Source: Eubacterium oxidoreducens (GTDB taxonomy: Bacteria > Bacillota > Clostridia > Lachnospirales > Lachnospiraceae). Taken from it: 64,000 nt of DNA. Of this stretch, positions 44,102 to 53,578 are shown piece after piece. The position numbers and the translations under genes were made by a program. The stretch's first letter is position 1. The number at the start of each line of letters is the position of its first letter. The stretch covers positions 124,001-188,000 of the forward strand of contig NZ_FMXR01000007.1 in NCBI RefSeq assembly GCF_900104415.1, given 5' to 3'. The notes beneath the pieces are model-generated. The model saw only the letters and a list, made by a program, of their open reading frames with translations. It had not been told where the DNA came from and searched no databases.

Positions 44102-45331
44102 ATGGCAATAATCAAACCATTTCCGGCAATCCGCCCAAATGTGAAAGAGGCGGAGCAGATTGCCGCTTTACCATATGATGTGTATAACAGACAAGAAGCG
44201 AAAGAGGTTGTAAAGGGGAATCCACTTTCTTTTTTAAATATCGATCGTCCGGAGACGCAGTTTTCAGATGAGCAGGATATGTATGCAGATGAAGTATATG
44301 CAAAAGCCCATGATATGTTCTGGGATATGGTAACAGAAGGTCATTATGTAAAGGATGAAAAGCCTTGTTATTACCTTTATGAATTGACGATGGATGGACG
44401 TGCACAGACGGGGCTGGTAGCATGTGCATCGATTGATGATTATCAAAATGAAGTAATCAAAAAGCATGAAAACACACGAGCAGAAAAGGAAAAAGACAGA
44501 ATTCGTCATGTAGACACCGTAGGTGCGCAGACGGGACCAATCTTTCTTGCATATCGTGCAATAGATGAGATTAATAAGCTTGTGGATAAGATAAAAACGA
44601 AAAATGCCGTAAATGATTTTGTCTCAGATGATGGCATTCGTCACAGAGTCTGGGTGATAGATGAGGCTGCGGATCTTACAACCATCGAAGAAGCTTTTGC
44701 AAAGGTTGGCGAGATCTATATTGCAGATGGTCATCACAGATGTGCATCAGCAGTAAAGGTTGGATTGAAAAGACGCGAAGCAAATCCTAAATATAACGGA
44801 GAGGAGCCATTTAACTATTTTCTGTCGGTGCTATTCCCGGATCGGGAACTTATGATTATGGACTATAACCGCGTGGTAAAAGATCTAAATGGATTAAGTC
44901 CGAGAGAATACCTCGAACAAGTCAAACAACTATTTACCGTATCCGAATATAAGAAAGAAAAGCCGCAGGATAAAGGACGTGTATCTATGTATCTTGAGGG
45001 AAAATGGTATGACCTTGTCCTTCCGAAATCTGAAGAAGGAGTCAATCCGGTAGAGGCTATGGATGTGTCAAAACTGCAGAAACTCCTTTTAGAGCCGGTT
45101 CTTGGAATTAAAGATCCAAAGACCGATGAAAGAATTGATTTTGTAGGAGGAATTCGAGGCCTTGATGAACTTGAAAGAAGATGTAAGACGGATTGTAAGG
45201 TAGCATTTGCCATGTATCCGACTTCAATTTCTGAATTGTTTGCCGTTGCAGATGCATCGCTTTTGATGCCGCCAAAATCAACCTGGTTCGAACCAAAGCT
45301 TCGAAGCGGATTGTTCATTCATGAGATTTAA
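44102..45331 (+). CDS. DUF1015 family protein of the serine operon
   Basis: A 409-residue protein of the DUF1015 family (IKPFPAIRPN at the start). The central motif ADGHHRCASA (D209-G-H-H-R213) resembles the active-site loop of ParB/sulfiredoxin-fold kinases such as the free-serine kinases SerK and SbnI. Its place after serC-serA, with no serB in the window, suggests a role in phosphoserine or serine metabolism; this is inferred. AGGAGGAG precedes the ATG. Its stop codon lies inside the second copy of the 130-base repeat. Confidence 0.85.
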   Translation: MAIIKPFPAIRPNVKEAEQIAALPYDVYNRQEAKEVVKGNPLSFLNIDRPETQFSDEQDMYADEVYAKAHDMFWDMVTEGHYVKDEKPCYYLYELTMDGRAQTGLVACASIDDYQNEVIKKHENTRAEKEKDRIRHVDTVGAQTGPIFLAYRAIDEINKLVDKIKTKNAVNDFVSDDGIRHRVWVIDEAADLTTIEEAFAKVGEIYIADGHHRCASAVKVGLKRREANPKYNGEEPFNYFLSVLFPDRELMIMDYNRVVKDLNGLSPREYLEQVKQLFTVSEYKKEKPQDKGRVSMYLEGKWYDLVLPKSEEGVNPVEAMDVSKLQKLLLEPVLGIKDPKTDERIDFVGGIRGLDELERRCKTDCKVAFAMYPTSISELFAVADASLLMPPKSTWFEPKLRSGLFIHEI

Positions 45332-45457
45332 CTCAGTCGGAGTACAAGCTCCGACTGAGTTAAACGCTCCGCGAGGATGCGCACGGATTCGGACAGGAAT
45401 TTGTCTGCTGAAGCAGACCCGAATCCGGCGCGCAAGACTCGCGAGCGAGTCTTGACA
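45328..45457 (+). repeat. 130-base structured dispersed repeat, copy 2
   Basis: Matches 32759-32888 base for base except at about three positions (two loop bases of stem I, one in stem II). It starts at the TTAA holding the stop codon of the DUF1015 gene and ends CTTGACA before mscS. All three main stems are kept. Confidence 0.92.
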
Positions 45458-45501
45458 CATTGGAATTCGAAATAAGAACTTAGGAGTGGAAGGAAAGTAT
45501 T

Positions 45502-46407
45502 ATGTGGAAGATGTTTTTGTCCTCAGATGCCACACAAACAATTGATACGAGTGAATTGGCAGAAGGAATTGACCTTAGCAAATTCGGTTTATCAAGCATA
45601 CAAAACTGGTTTGCCCAAAATTCACAGGGAATTGTTAACTTTATTGTAAAAATTATAATTGCGATTATTATTATTTTGATTGCAATAAGAGTGATTCGAT
45701 TTGTTCGTAAATTGTTTCGCAAAGCTATGGAAAAAGCAGGTTTTGAAAAGGGTGTCATTCAGTTCCTCGATTCGACAATAAAGATTATTCTTTATATTAT
45801 TTTGTTCCTGGCGGTGATTAACCAGTTTGGCGTTCAGACGACTTCGATTGTTGCAATTTTAGGTAGTGCAGGTCTTACTATTGGTCTTGCATTGCAAGGT
45901 TCGCTTTCTAATTTTGCAGGAGGCGTTTTGATACTTGTTCTCAAACCATTTAAGGTTGGCGATTATATTGTAGAAGATACACATGGAAATGAAGGATTTG
46001 TAAAAGAAATTACGATTTTCTATACGAAGCTTACAACGGTGGATCATCGGACGGTTGTAGTACCTAATGGAACACTTGCGAATACGTCACTTACCAATGT
46101 AACGCATCAGGATGAAAGACAGCTGGATTTAAGCGTTGGAATATCTTATAATGCGGATCTTCGCTACGCAAAAGAAGTTATCAAAGAAGTTGCAGAAGGC
46201 ATTGAAGGACGAATCAAGGAAAAAGAGGTTGTCATATTTGTAAAAGAACTTGCGGCATCAAGCGTGGATATTGGGATTCGCGTGTGGATACCGGCGGATG
46301 ATTATTGGACCATAAGGTGGCAGTTGTTAGAAGATATAAAACTGGCACTTGACGATCACAACATTGATATTCCATATCAGCAGGTTGATGTAACGATAAA
46401 GCAATAA
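45502..46407 (+). CDS. Small-conductance mechanosensitive channel, MscS family
   Basis: A 301-residue membrane protein with an amphipathic N-terminal stretch, TM1 and TM2 (about residues 47-110) and the glycine/alanine-rich pore helix TM3 (GSAGLTIGLALQGSLSNFAGG). The cytoplasmic beta domain contains VPNGTLANTSLTN. It opens on membrane tension to release solutes during osmotic downshift. GGAAGGAAAG precedes the ATG. Confidence 0.94.
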   Translation: MWKMFLSSDATQTIDTSELAEGIDLSKFGLSSIQNWFAQNSQGIVNFIVKIIIAIIIILIAIRVIRFVRKLFRKAMEKAGFEKGVIQFLDSTIKIILYIILFLAVINQFGVQTTSIVAILGSAGLTIGLALQGSLSNFAGGVLILVLKPFKVGDYIVEDTHGNEGFVKEITIFYTKLTTVDHRTVVVPNGTLANTSLTNVTHQDERQLDLSVGISYNADLRYAKEVIKEVAEGIEGRIKEKEVVIFVKELAASSVDIGIRVWIPADDYWTIRWQLLEDIKLALDDHNIDIPYQQVDVTIKQ

Positions 46408-46414
46408 ATGATGC

Positions 46415-46443
46415 TTGTATGCGATAATAAAAATCGTTATAAT
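46415..46443 (+). promoter_or_regulatory. Sigma-A promoter of cysD-cysNC
   Basis: TTGTAT (46415-46420) and TATAAT (46438-46443), 17-base spacer, 36 bases before the coding start. Confidence 0.82.
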
Positions 46444-46479
46444 AGATAAGATTAGAGGGATGAAAGAAAGGATATTAAC

Positions 46480-47382
46480 ATGAGTAATATGAGTCATTTG
46501 GACAAGCTTGAAGCAGAAGCTGTCTATATCATGAGAGAAGTTGCAGCAAAGTGTGAAAAGCCGGTTATGTTATATTCCATCGGTAAAGATTCATCAGTAA
46601 TGCTGCATTTGGCTATGAAGGCTTTTTATCCGGAGAAACCACCATTTCCGTTCTTACATGTAAATACGACATGGAAATTTAAAGAAATGATTGAGTTTCG
46701 CGATAAGACGGCGCAGAAACTTGGAATAGAAATGCTTGAATATATTAATCAGGATGGTGTGGATCAAGGGATCAATCCTTTCGATCATGGAAGCGCATAT
46801 ACGGATATTATGAAGACACAAGCATTAAAACAGGCATTGGCAAAGTATGGTTTTACGGCAGCCTTCGGTGGCGGACGCCGAGACGAAGAAAAGTCAAGAG
46901 CAAAAGAGCGTATTTTCTCGTTTAGAAATGCGGAACAGGCCTGGGATCCTAAGAACCAAAGACCGGAGATGTGGGAACTGTTTAACACAGACATTCGGCA
47001 GGGGGAAAGTGTTCGTGTGTTCCCGATTTCGAATTGGACAGAGAAGGATATCTGGCAATATATCAAACAGGAAAATATCGATATTGTACCGCTGTATTTT
47101 GCGGCAGAAAGACCGGTTGTGGAACGAGACGGCAACTTGATTATGGTTGACGATGACAGAATGCGCCTTAAAGAAGGTGAAGAACCGGAAATGAAGATGG
47201 TGAGATTCAGAACGCTTGGTTGTTACCCGCTTACCGGTGCGGTAGAATCAACAGCAGATACGATTGATGAAGTAATTGCAGAGACTCTTTCAGCAGTAGA
47301 ATCTGAAAGAACAAGCCGTGTGATTGATTCGGACGGTGGAGCAGCAAGTATGGAAAAGAGAAAGCGGGAAGGATATTTTTAA
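46480..47382 (+). CDS. cysD: Sulfate adenylyltransferase subunit 2
   Basis: A 300-residue PP-loop ATP pyrophosphatase (SIGKDSS at 33-39) that, with CysN, makes adenosine phosphosulfate from sulfate and [23 protein letters not shown] and the C-terminal [12 protein letters not shown] are typical of CysD. It is followed after one base by cysNC. Confidence 0.95.
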   Translation: MSNMSHLDKLEAEAVYIMREVAAKCEKPVMLYSIGKDSSVMLHLAMKAFYPEKPPFPFLHVNTTWKFKEMIEFRDKTAQKLGIEMLEYINQDGVDQGINPFDHGSAYTDIMKTQALKQALAKYGFTAAFGGGRRDEEKSRAKERIFSFRNAEQAWDPKNQRPEMWELFNTDIRQGESVRVFPISNWTEKDIWQYIKQENIDIVPLYFAAERPVVERDGNLIMVDDDRMRLKEGEEPEMKMVRFRTLGCYPLTGAVESTADTIDEVIAETLSAVESERTSRVIDSDGGAASMEKRKREGYF

Positions 47383-47383
47383 T

Positions 47384-49213
47384 ATGAACGGATTACTTAG
47401 ATTTATTACCTGCGGTAGTGTGGATGATGGAAAGTCTACATTAATCGGGCATATGTTATATGATGCGAAATTGATATTTGCGGATCAAAAAGAAGCTCTT
47501 GAATTGGATTCTAAAGTTGGATCAAGAGGCGGCAAGATTGACTATTCCCTTTTGCTTGACGGACTCGAAGCAGAAAGAGAGCAGGGAATCACGATTGACG
47601 TTGCATACCGTTATTTTACAACGGATAACCGAAGCTTTATCGTAGCAGATACTCCGGGACATGAAGAATATACAAGAAATATGGCAGTGGGTGCATCTTA
47701 TGCAGAACTGGCTGTTATTTTGGTTGATGCATCTCAGGGGGTATTGGTTCAGACAAGACGTCATGCGAGAATCTGTTCTCTGGTCGGTATCCGTCATTTT
47801 GTGTTTGCTGTAAATAAGATGGACCTTGTGAATTTCTCACGAGAGACATTTAAGAAGATAGAAAAGCAAATCAAGGTATTGATGGCAGAGTTTGAATATG
47901 AATCTTTGCAGATTATTCCGGTATCCGCTACAGAAGGAGACAATGTAACCAAGAAGGGAACCGCCATGCCTTGGTATAATGGCGAGTCGCTTTTGACTTA
48001 TCTGGAAAATGTAGATGTGTCAGAAGAAGATAGTGAGTCCGGATTTACCATGAATGTGCAACGAGTGTGTCGTCCGGATCATACATTTAGAGGATTCCAG
48101 GGACAGATAGCAAGCGGAAGCATTTCGGTGGGCGATGAAATCATCGTGGAGCCTTCCGGAGAAAAAGCGCATGTAAAGTCTATCTATAACGTGGACAAAG
48201 AAGTTGAGACATTAGATAAAGGTCATGCAGCAACCATTCAGCTAGACAAGGAAATAGATATTTCAAGAGGCTGCGTACTGAAAAAAGATGCACAGGTACA
48301 TGTTGCGAATATGTTTACGGCAACATTGCTTTGGATGGATGATACACCTTTAGTGGAAGGTAAGAATTATAATTTGATGATCGGAACACAGGAAATTCCT
48401 GCAACGGTCATGAAAATCAAATGTAAGATTGATGTCAACAGTGGTGATGAAGTAGCGGCTAAGACAATTTATAAAAATGAGATTGCACGCTGCGATATCG
48501 CGATCTCGAATAAGATTGCCTTTGCAGAATTCTCCTATAATAAAAAACTCGGTTCTTTGATTATGATTGACCGAATCAGTAATATGACCTGCGCGGCAGG
48601 AGTTGTGAACCATTCGTTGAACCGAGGAGAGAATCTCACCTGGCATGGTATGGATATTACACGTGCATTTAGAGAAAACCACATGGATCAAAAGGCATAT
48701 ACTTTGTGGTTTACCGGATTATCCGGTTCCGGAAAGTCGACTTTGGCCAATGAAGTGGAAAAACGATTGGCAACCATGGGCAAATATACGATGTTGCTAG
48801 ATGGTGACAATGTTCGAATGGGACTCAATAAGAATCTTGGATTTAAGCAGGAAGACAGAATTGAGAATATTCGAAGAATTGCAGAAGTATCTAAGCTTAT
48901 GAATGATGCAGGCTTAATCGTCCTTAGCAGTTTCATTTCACCATATATTTCCGATCGTGAAAATGCCAAGGAAATCATTGGTGACAGCTTTATTGAAATT
49001 TACGTCAGCACACCGCTTGAAGAGTGTGAACGAAGAGATGTCAAAGGCTTATATGCATCAGCAAGAGCCGGAAAGATTTCGAACTTTACCGGAATCAGCA
49101 GTCCGTATGAGGAACCGCAAAATCCGGATATCGAAATCGATACGAGCAAATATTCCGTTGATGAATGTGCCGATTTTGTGGTAGAAAAATTAATGGAAAT
49201 CATGGAAAAATAA
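47384..49213 (+). CDS. cysNC: Sulfate adenylyltransferase GTPase subunit fused to APS kinase
   Basis: A 609-residue fusion. Residues 1-430 are CysN, an EF-Tu-like GTPase (GSVDDGKST at 11-19, DTPGHEEYTRNM, NKMDLV) that drives APS formation. Residues about 437-609 are CysC, APS kinase (GLSGSGKST near 445-453, DGDNVRMGLN), which makes PAPS. The ATG at 47384 has GGAAGGA ten bases upstream; the open frame from 47324 overlaps cysD. As no PAPS reductase is seen here, the product could feed sulfation as well as assimilation. Confidence 0.95.
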   Translation: MNGLLRFITCGSVDDGKSTLIGHMLYDAKLIFADQKEALELDSKVGSRGGKIDYSLLLDGLEAEREQGITIDVAYRYFTTDNRSFIVADTPGHEEYTRNMAVGASYAELAVILVDASQGVLVQTRRHARICSLVGIRHFVFAVNKMDLVNFSRETFKKIEKQIKVLMAEFEYESLQIIPVSATEGDNVTKKGTAMPWYNGESLLTYLENVDVSEEDSESGFTMNVQRVCRPDHTFRGFQGQIASGSISVGDEIIVEPSGEKAHVKSIYNVDKEVETLDKGHAATIQLDKEIDISRGCVLKKDAQVHVANMFTATLLWMDDTPLVEGKNYNLMIGTQEIPATVMKIKCKIDVNSGDEVAAKTIYKNEIARCDIAISNKIAFAEFSYNKKLGSLIMIDRISNMTCAAGVVNHSLNRGENLTWHGMDITRAFRENHMDQKAYTLWFTGLSGSGKSTLANEVEKRLATMGKYTMLLDGDNVRMGLNKNLGFKQEDRIENIRRIAEVSKLMNDAGLIVLSSFISPYISDRENAKEIIGDSFIEIYVSTPLEECERRDVKGLYASARAGKISNFTGISSPYEEPQNPDIEIDTSKYSVDECADFVVEKLMEIMEK

Positions 49214-49303
49214 TATAGGTATAACCAAATAGTTTTTTGCTTTGTTATTTTCACTGTGCTACATTTATATTCGTTATACAGCATTTTATGTAGGAGGATT
49301 TAT

Positions 49304-49510
49304 ATGTTGAGAGGAACGGTGAAATGGTTTAATGCAAAGAAAGGTTATGGTTTTATCACCGATGAGGCCGGAGAAGATGTGTTTGTTCACTTCTCGGCAT
49401 TAAACATGGACGGGTACAAAGAACTGAAGGACGGAGAAGCTGTTGAGTATGATGTAATAGATGGAGAAAAGGGACTTCAGGCAACGAATGTATCACGAGT
49501 TATGAACTAA
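49304..49510 (+). CDS. Cold shock protein
   Basis: A 68-residue single-domain CspA-family OB-fold RNA chaperone with RNP1 KGYGFI and RNP2 VFVHF. GGAGGATTTAT precedes the ATG at 49304; the longer frame from 49256 lacks a site. Confidence 0.96.
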   Translation: MLRGTVKWFNAKKGYGFITDEAGEDVFVHFSALNMDGYKELKDGEAVEYDVIDGEKGLQATNVSRVMN

Positions 49511-49549
49511 TTGATTGTGACTAGAATAATAAAGTGTAAGGAGTTTGTG

Positions 49550-49582
49550 ATGACATCATGCGCAAGCTCAGAAGGGCTTTGA
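49550..49582 (+). CDS. Possible 10-codon mini-ORF
   Basis: ATG at 49550 has an AAGGAG site six bases upstream and codes MTSCASSEGL before TGA. A terminator follows 14 bases later. It could be a leader peptide or chance. Confidence 0.25.
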   Translation: MTSCASSEGL

Positions 49583-49596
49583 TATAACATCAAGAT

Positions 49597-49632
49597 AATC
49601 CCGCATCACGAATTTTGTGGTGCGGGATTTTT
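49597..49632 (+). terminator. Terminator after the cold shock gene
   Basis: AATCCCGCATCAC and GTGGTGCGGGATT pair with one mismatch-type G-T contact, followed by TTTT. Confidence 0.9.
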
Positions 49633-49672
49633 GCGTCAGTTGGAAACTCTTTTTTAAACTGTGAAAACAGTG

Positions 49673-49699
49673 TTGAATACCTAAAAGGTATGCTATAAT
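49673..49699 (+). promoter_or_regulatory. Extended -10 promoter with internal palindrome, before the M16 protease
   Basis: TGC-TATAAT (49691-49699) is a good extended -10; TTGAAT is 15 bases upstream. Between them is a perfect palindrome ATACCT-AAA-AGGTAT (49677-49691), a possible operator. Confidence 0.65.
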
Positions 49700-49736
49700 G
49701 AAAAAGATTTCACGCTATGATTAAGGAGAGGGTTAG

Positions 49737-52658
49737 ATGCTAGAACAACTTAATGCATATGAATTGGTTACAAAAGAATATTTGCAGGATATTAAGGCGG
49801 ATGGTTATATTTTGCGCCATAAAAAGACGAAGGCTAGAATCTGTGTGATATCCAATGATGACACTAACAAGGTTTTTACAATTGGATTTCGTACGCCGCC
49901 GACAGATGAGACGGGCGTTCCCCATATTATAGAACATTCAGTATTATGCGGTTCCCGGAAATATCCGGTAAAGGATCCATTTATTGAATTGGTAAAGGGT
50001 TCATTAAATACATTTCTAAATGCAATGACCTATTCGGATAAGACGGTGTATCCGGTGGCAAGCTATAACGATCAAGATTTTCAAAATCTTATGGATGTAT
50101 ATCTCAATGCCGTATTTTATCCAAATGTTCTTGAGGATGAACGACTGTTTCGGCAGGAAGGATGGCATTATGAAGTCGATGACGAAGGAAAGCTTTTTGT
50201 AAACGGAGTTGTTTACAACGAGATGAAAGGAGCATATTCGTCGCCGGAAGAAATTGTAAATAAAAAGATTTATGAGACATTGTTCCCGGATAATGCATAT
50301 TCAAAGGATTCAGGCGGTAATCCGGAGCACATTGCAGATCTTACTTATGAGGATTATCTTGCATTTTATAAGAAGTTTTATCATCCGAGCAATTCCTTTA
50401 TCTACCTATATGGAGATATGGATATTGAAGAGAAGCTTAATTGGATGGACGAAGAGTATCTGTCGAAGTTTGATTATCTAGAAGTCGATTCGCAGATTCC
50501 GTATCAAAAGCCATCGGATAAAGTTATCGAGACGGAAGTATCCTTTGGGATCTCAGAGGAGGAAGACGAAGAAAATAAAAACTATTTAACCTACAATGCG
50601 GTTGTGGCAGATAGCCTTGATCCTAATTTGTATCTGGCATTTGGCGTGCTAAGATATGTGCTGATATCAGCACCGGGAGCACCACTGAAAAAAGCGATGT
50701 TGGATGCGGGAATTGGAAAGTCAATTGTTGGTTCTTATGATGGTGGAATCAAGCAACCGGTATTTTCCATAATGGCGGCGGATGCCAAGCTATCTCAAAA
50801 AGAAGAATTTTTGCGTATTATAAAGGAAGTTTTAACCGAGCAGGTTCAAAATGGTTTGAATCAAAAAGCGCTTCGTGCAGCGATTGATGCGGATGAGTTT
50901 AAGTATCGAGAGGCAGATTATTATACATATCCAAATGGCTTAATCTGGGGGCTTACGATATTCGACAGTTGGCTATATGATGATGAAAAGCCGCTGGTTC
51001 ATATGCATGGAATAGAGGTTTATGAATATCTTCGCGACCAAATCGATAAGGGATACTTTGAAGAATTGATTTCAAAATATCTGCTTAATAATACGCATGC
51101 CTGCGTTGTGATAGGAAAGGCGCAAAAAGGATATAACGAACGCCGTGAAAAGAAACAGCTTGAGAAAATGAAGCAGTTTCAAGAATCTTTATCTGAAGAA
51201 GAAATGAAAGAGATTGTTTTAAAAGCGGCTGAACTGAAACATTTTCAAGAGACACCGGATGATCCTAAGCAGTTAGAGCGCATTCCGCTTTTGAAAAGAG
51301 AAGACTTGAATAAAAAGACATTGCCATTTCGCAATGACCTAAGACAACTTCGCAATACCTCCCTTTTGCATCATGATTATGAAACAAGAGGCATTATATA
51401 TTTCAAATACGTATTTGATATTTCGGACATGTCAGAAGAGACGATATCTTACCTGGCTCTTTTAGAGAGTATTATGGGAATGGTAGATACCGAGAATTAT
51501 TCCTATGATGATTTGACGAATGAAATTAATCTTCGTATGGGTGGCAGTTCCTATAGCTTACAGGTGTATCCGGATTTTGAACAAGACGGCGAATATCGAA
51601 TAACATTTGAAATCGGCATGAAGTGTCTGGCAGAGAAGTTTGAAACGGCAAATGAATTGCTTGAGGAGATGATGTTGACTTCTCGTGTGGATGATGAGAA
51701 TCGTTTACGGCAAATTATTCGCACCAAGAGAACTTCTATGCAAGGCGCGCTTGGACGCGCCGGTAATTCGGCGGCATCCATTCGAATTGGTTCTTATATT
51801 ACGGAGGAAGGCGGACTTCGAGATCATGCTATGGGAATCGGATTCTATCACTTTATCGAAGATCTGGAAATGCATTTTGATGAGCGCCTGCAAAAGATTC
51901 AGGAAGGAATGAGAAATGCACTGCACCAAATATTATTAAGTGATGCGTTTGTGAGTGTAACCTGTGATGCAAAAGAGCTGGATATGATTGCGAAGACGGC
52001 AGAGCGTTTTATCGACCGAAAAGCACAGGGGATTACAACAAAACGTGAACATGCTACGCGTCATCTTAAAAAGGAAATCAAGAGCGAAGGCTTTAAGATG
52101 GCATCACAGATTCAATATGTTGGACAGGGCGGCAATTTCAAGCAAGCCGGATTCGAACATAATGGATATCTTAGTTTGGTCAAGAATATCTTGAATTATG
52201 ATTATCTGTGGAATGAGGTACGAGTTCTTGGAGGGGCATATGGATGCAGCTGTACGCTATTAAGAAACGGTAGATTTATCGTTACTTCTTATCGCGATCC
52301 GAAATTAACGGAGACGTTAGAAACATATAAGCATATGGCAGATTATATTAGAACATTTGACGCATCTGAGCGTGATATGACAAAATATATTATTGGTGTA
52401 ATCGGGGAAAAAGATGCTCCGCTTACCCCGATGATGAAGGGCGAGCGTTCACTTGCGGCGTACCTAACACATCTTACGGAGGATGCGTTACAAAAAGAGC
52501 GCGAAGAGTTATTGAAAGCGCAACCGGAGGATGTGCGTGCACAGGCACAGCTTCTTGACGCTGTAATCAAGCAAGGATATATCTGTGCAATCGGAAATGA
52601 ACAAAAGATTTCACAAGAGCAGGCAATATTTGACAAATCAGAGCATTTGTTCCACTAG
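49737..52658 (+). CDS. M16C zinc metalloprotease (presequence-protease/insulinase family)
   Basis: A 973-residue protein with the inverted zinc motif H63-x-x-E66-H67 (HIIEHSVLCGS) and the distal Glu region (VVYNEMKGAYSSPE). Length and the four-domain clam-shell layout fit the PreP/falcilysin M16C type, which degrades short unfolded peptides. It lacks a signal peptide, so it is cytoplasmic. It heads the run to era, 15 bases apart. Confidence 0.92.
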   Translation: MLEQLNAYELVTKEYLQDIKADGYILRHKKTKARICVISNDDTNKVFTIGFRTPPTDETGVPHIIEHSVLCGSRKYPVKDPFIELVKGSLNTFLNAMTYSDKTVYPVASYNDQDFQNLMDVYLNAVFYPNVLEDERLFRQEGWHYEVDDEGKLFVNGVVYNEMKGAYSSPEEIVNKKIYETLFPDNAYSKDSGGNPEHIADLTYEDYLAFYKKFYHPSNSFIYLYGDMDIEEKLNWMDEEYLSKFDYLEVDSQIPYQKPSDKVIETEVSFGISEEEDEENKNYLTYNAVVADSLDPNLYLAFGVLRYVLISAPGAPLKKAMLDAGIGKSIVGSYDGGIKQPVFSIMAADAKLSQKEEFLRIIKEVLTEQVQNGLNQKALRAAIDADEFKYREADYYTYPNGLIWGLTIFDSWLYDDEKPLVHMHGIEVYEYLRDQIDKGYFEELISKYLLNNTHACVVIGKAQKGYNERREKKQLEKMKQFQESLSEEEMKEIVLKAAELKHFQETPDDPKQLERIPLLKREDLNKKTLPFRNDLRQLRNTSLLHHDYETRGIIYFKYVFDISDMSEETISYLALLESIMGMVDTENYSYDDLTNEINLRMGGSSYSLQVYPDFEQDGEYRITFEIGMKCLAEKFETANELLEEMMLTSRVDDENRLRQIIRTKRTSMQGALGRAGNSAASIRIGSYITEEGGLRDHAMGIGFYHFIEDLEMHFDERLQKIQEGMRNALHQILLSDAFVSVTCDAKELDMIAKTAERFIDRKAQGITTKREHATRHLKKEIKSEGFKMASQIQYVGQGGNFKQAGFEHNGYLSLVKNILNYDYLWNEVRVLGGAYGCSCTLLRNGRFIVTSYRDPKLTETLETYKHMADYIRTFDASERDMTKYIIGVIGEKDAPLTPMMKGERSLAAYLTHLTEDALQKEREELLKAQPEDVRAQAQLLDAVIKQGYICAIGNEQKISQEQAIFDKSEHLFH

Positions 52659-52673
52659 GGAAGGGTTATTTTC

Positions 52674-53576
52674 ATGAAAGAGGAGTTTAAATCAGGGTTT
52701 GCGTCTCTTATCGGACGCCCTAATGTTGGCAAATCAACACTTATGAATCAGTTGATTGGACAAAAGATTGCAATTACGTCGAAAAAGCCACAGACGACGA
52801 GAAATCGTATTCAGACAGTCTATACGGATAGCAAGATCGGGCAGGTTGTGTTTGTAGATACCCCGGGGATTCATAAAGCAAAGAATAAGCTTGGGGAATA
52901 TATGGTAAATGTAGCGGAACGCAGCCTCAATGATGTAGATGTTGTATTGTGGCTTGTGGAGCCGACTACTTATATTGGTGCCGGTGAACAGCATATCGTG
53001 GAAGAATTAAAGAAAGTTACGACACCTGTTATTTTGGTGGTAAATAAGCTTGATACGGTATCAAAGGAAGAGTTGATTGAAGCTATTGATACGTATCGCA
53101 AGGAATATGATTTTGCAGAGGTAGTTCCGGTCAGTGCATTGCATGGAAAGAATACGGATGTTTTGATGGAACAGATTTTCAAATATCTGCCATATGGTCC
53201 TATGTTTTATGATGAGGATACCGTTACCGACCAGACGCAGCGATCTATTGTTGCTGAGATTGTTCGGGAAAAGGCGCTTCATGCGTTAGATGAGGAAGTG
53301 CCGCATGGAATCGCGGTAGCCATCGATCAGATGAAGTATCGGGCGAAAAGCAAGATCTATGATATTGATGCTACGATTGTATGCGAAAGAAGTTCGCACA
53401 AGGGAATCATCATTGGAAAAGGCGGTAGTATGCTTAAGAAGATCGGTACCAATGCGCGATACGAGATTGAACGTATGTTGGATTGCAAAGTCAATCTTAA
53501 ATTATGGGTAAAAGTAAAAAAAGATTGGCGAGACAGTGATTTTTTGCTTAAGAACTTTGGTTATAAAGAGGAATAA
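52674..53576 (+). CDS. era: GTPase Era
   Basis: A 300-residue GTPase for 30S ribosome maturation. G1 is GRPNVGKST (14-22), G3 DTPGIHK, G4 NKLD. The C-terminal KH domain (about 200-300) has GKGGSMLKKIG, which binds the 16S rRNA 3' end. recO follows after two bases. Confidence 0.96.
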   Translation: MKEEFKSGFASLIGRPNVGKSTLMNQLIGQKIAITSKKPQTTRNRIQTVYTDSKIGQVVFVDTPGIHKAKNKLGEYMVNVAERSLNDVDVVLWLVEPTTYIGAGEQHIVEELKKVTTPVILVVNKLDTVSKEELIEAIDTYRKEYDFAEVVPVSALHGKNTDVLMEQIFKYLPYGPMFYDEDTVTDQTQRSIVAEIVREKALHALDEEVPHGIAVAIDQMKYRAKSKIYDIDATIVCERSSHKGIIIGKGGSMLKKIGTNARYEIERMLDCKVNLKLWVKVKKDWRDSDFLLKNFGYKEE

Positions 53577-53578
53577 AC

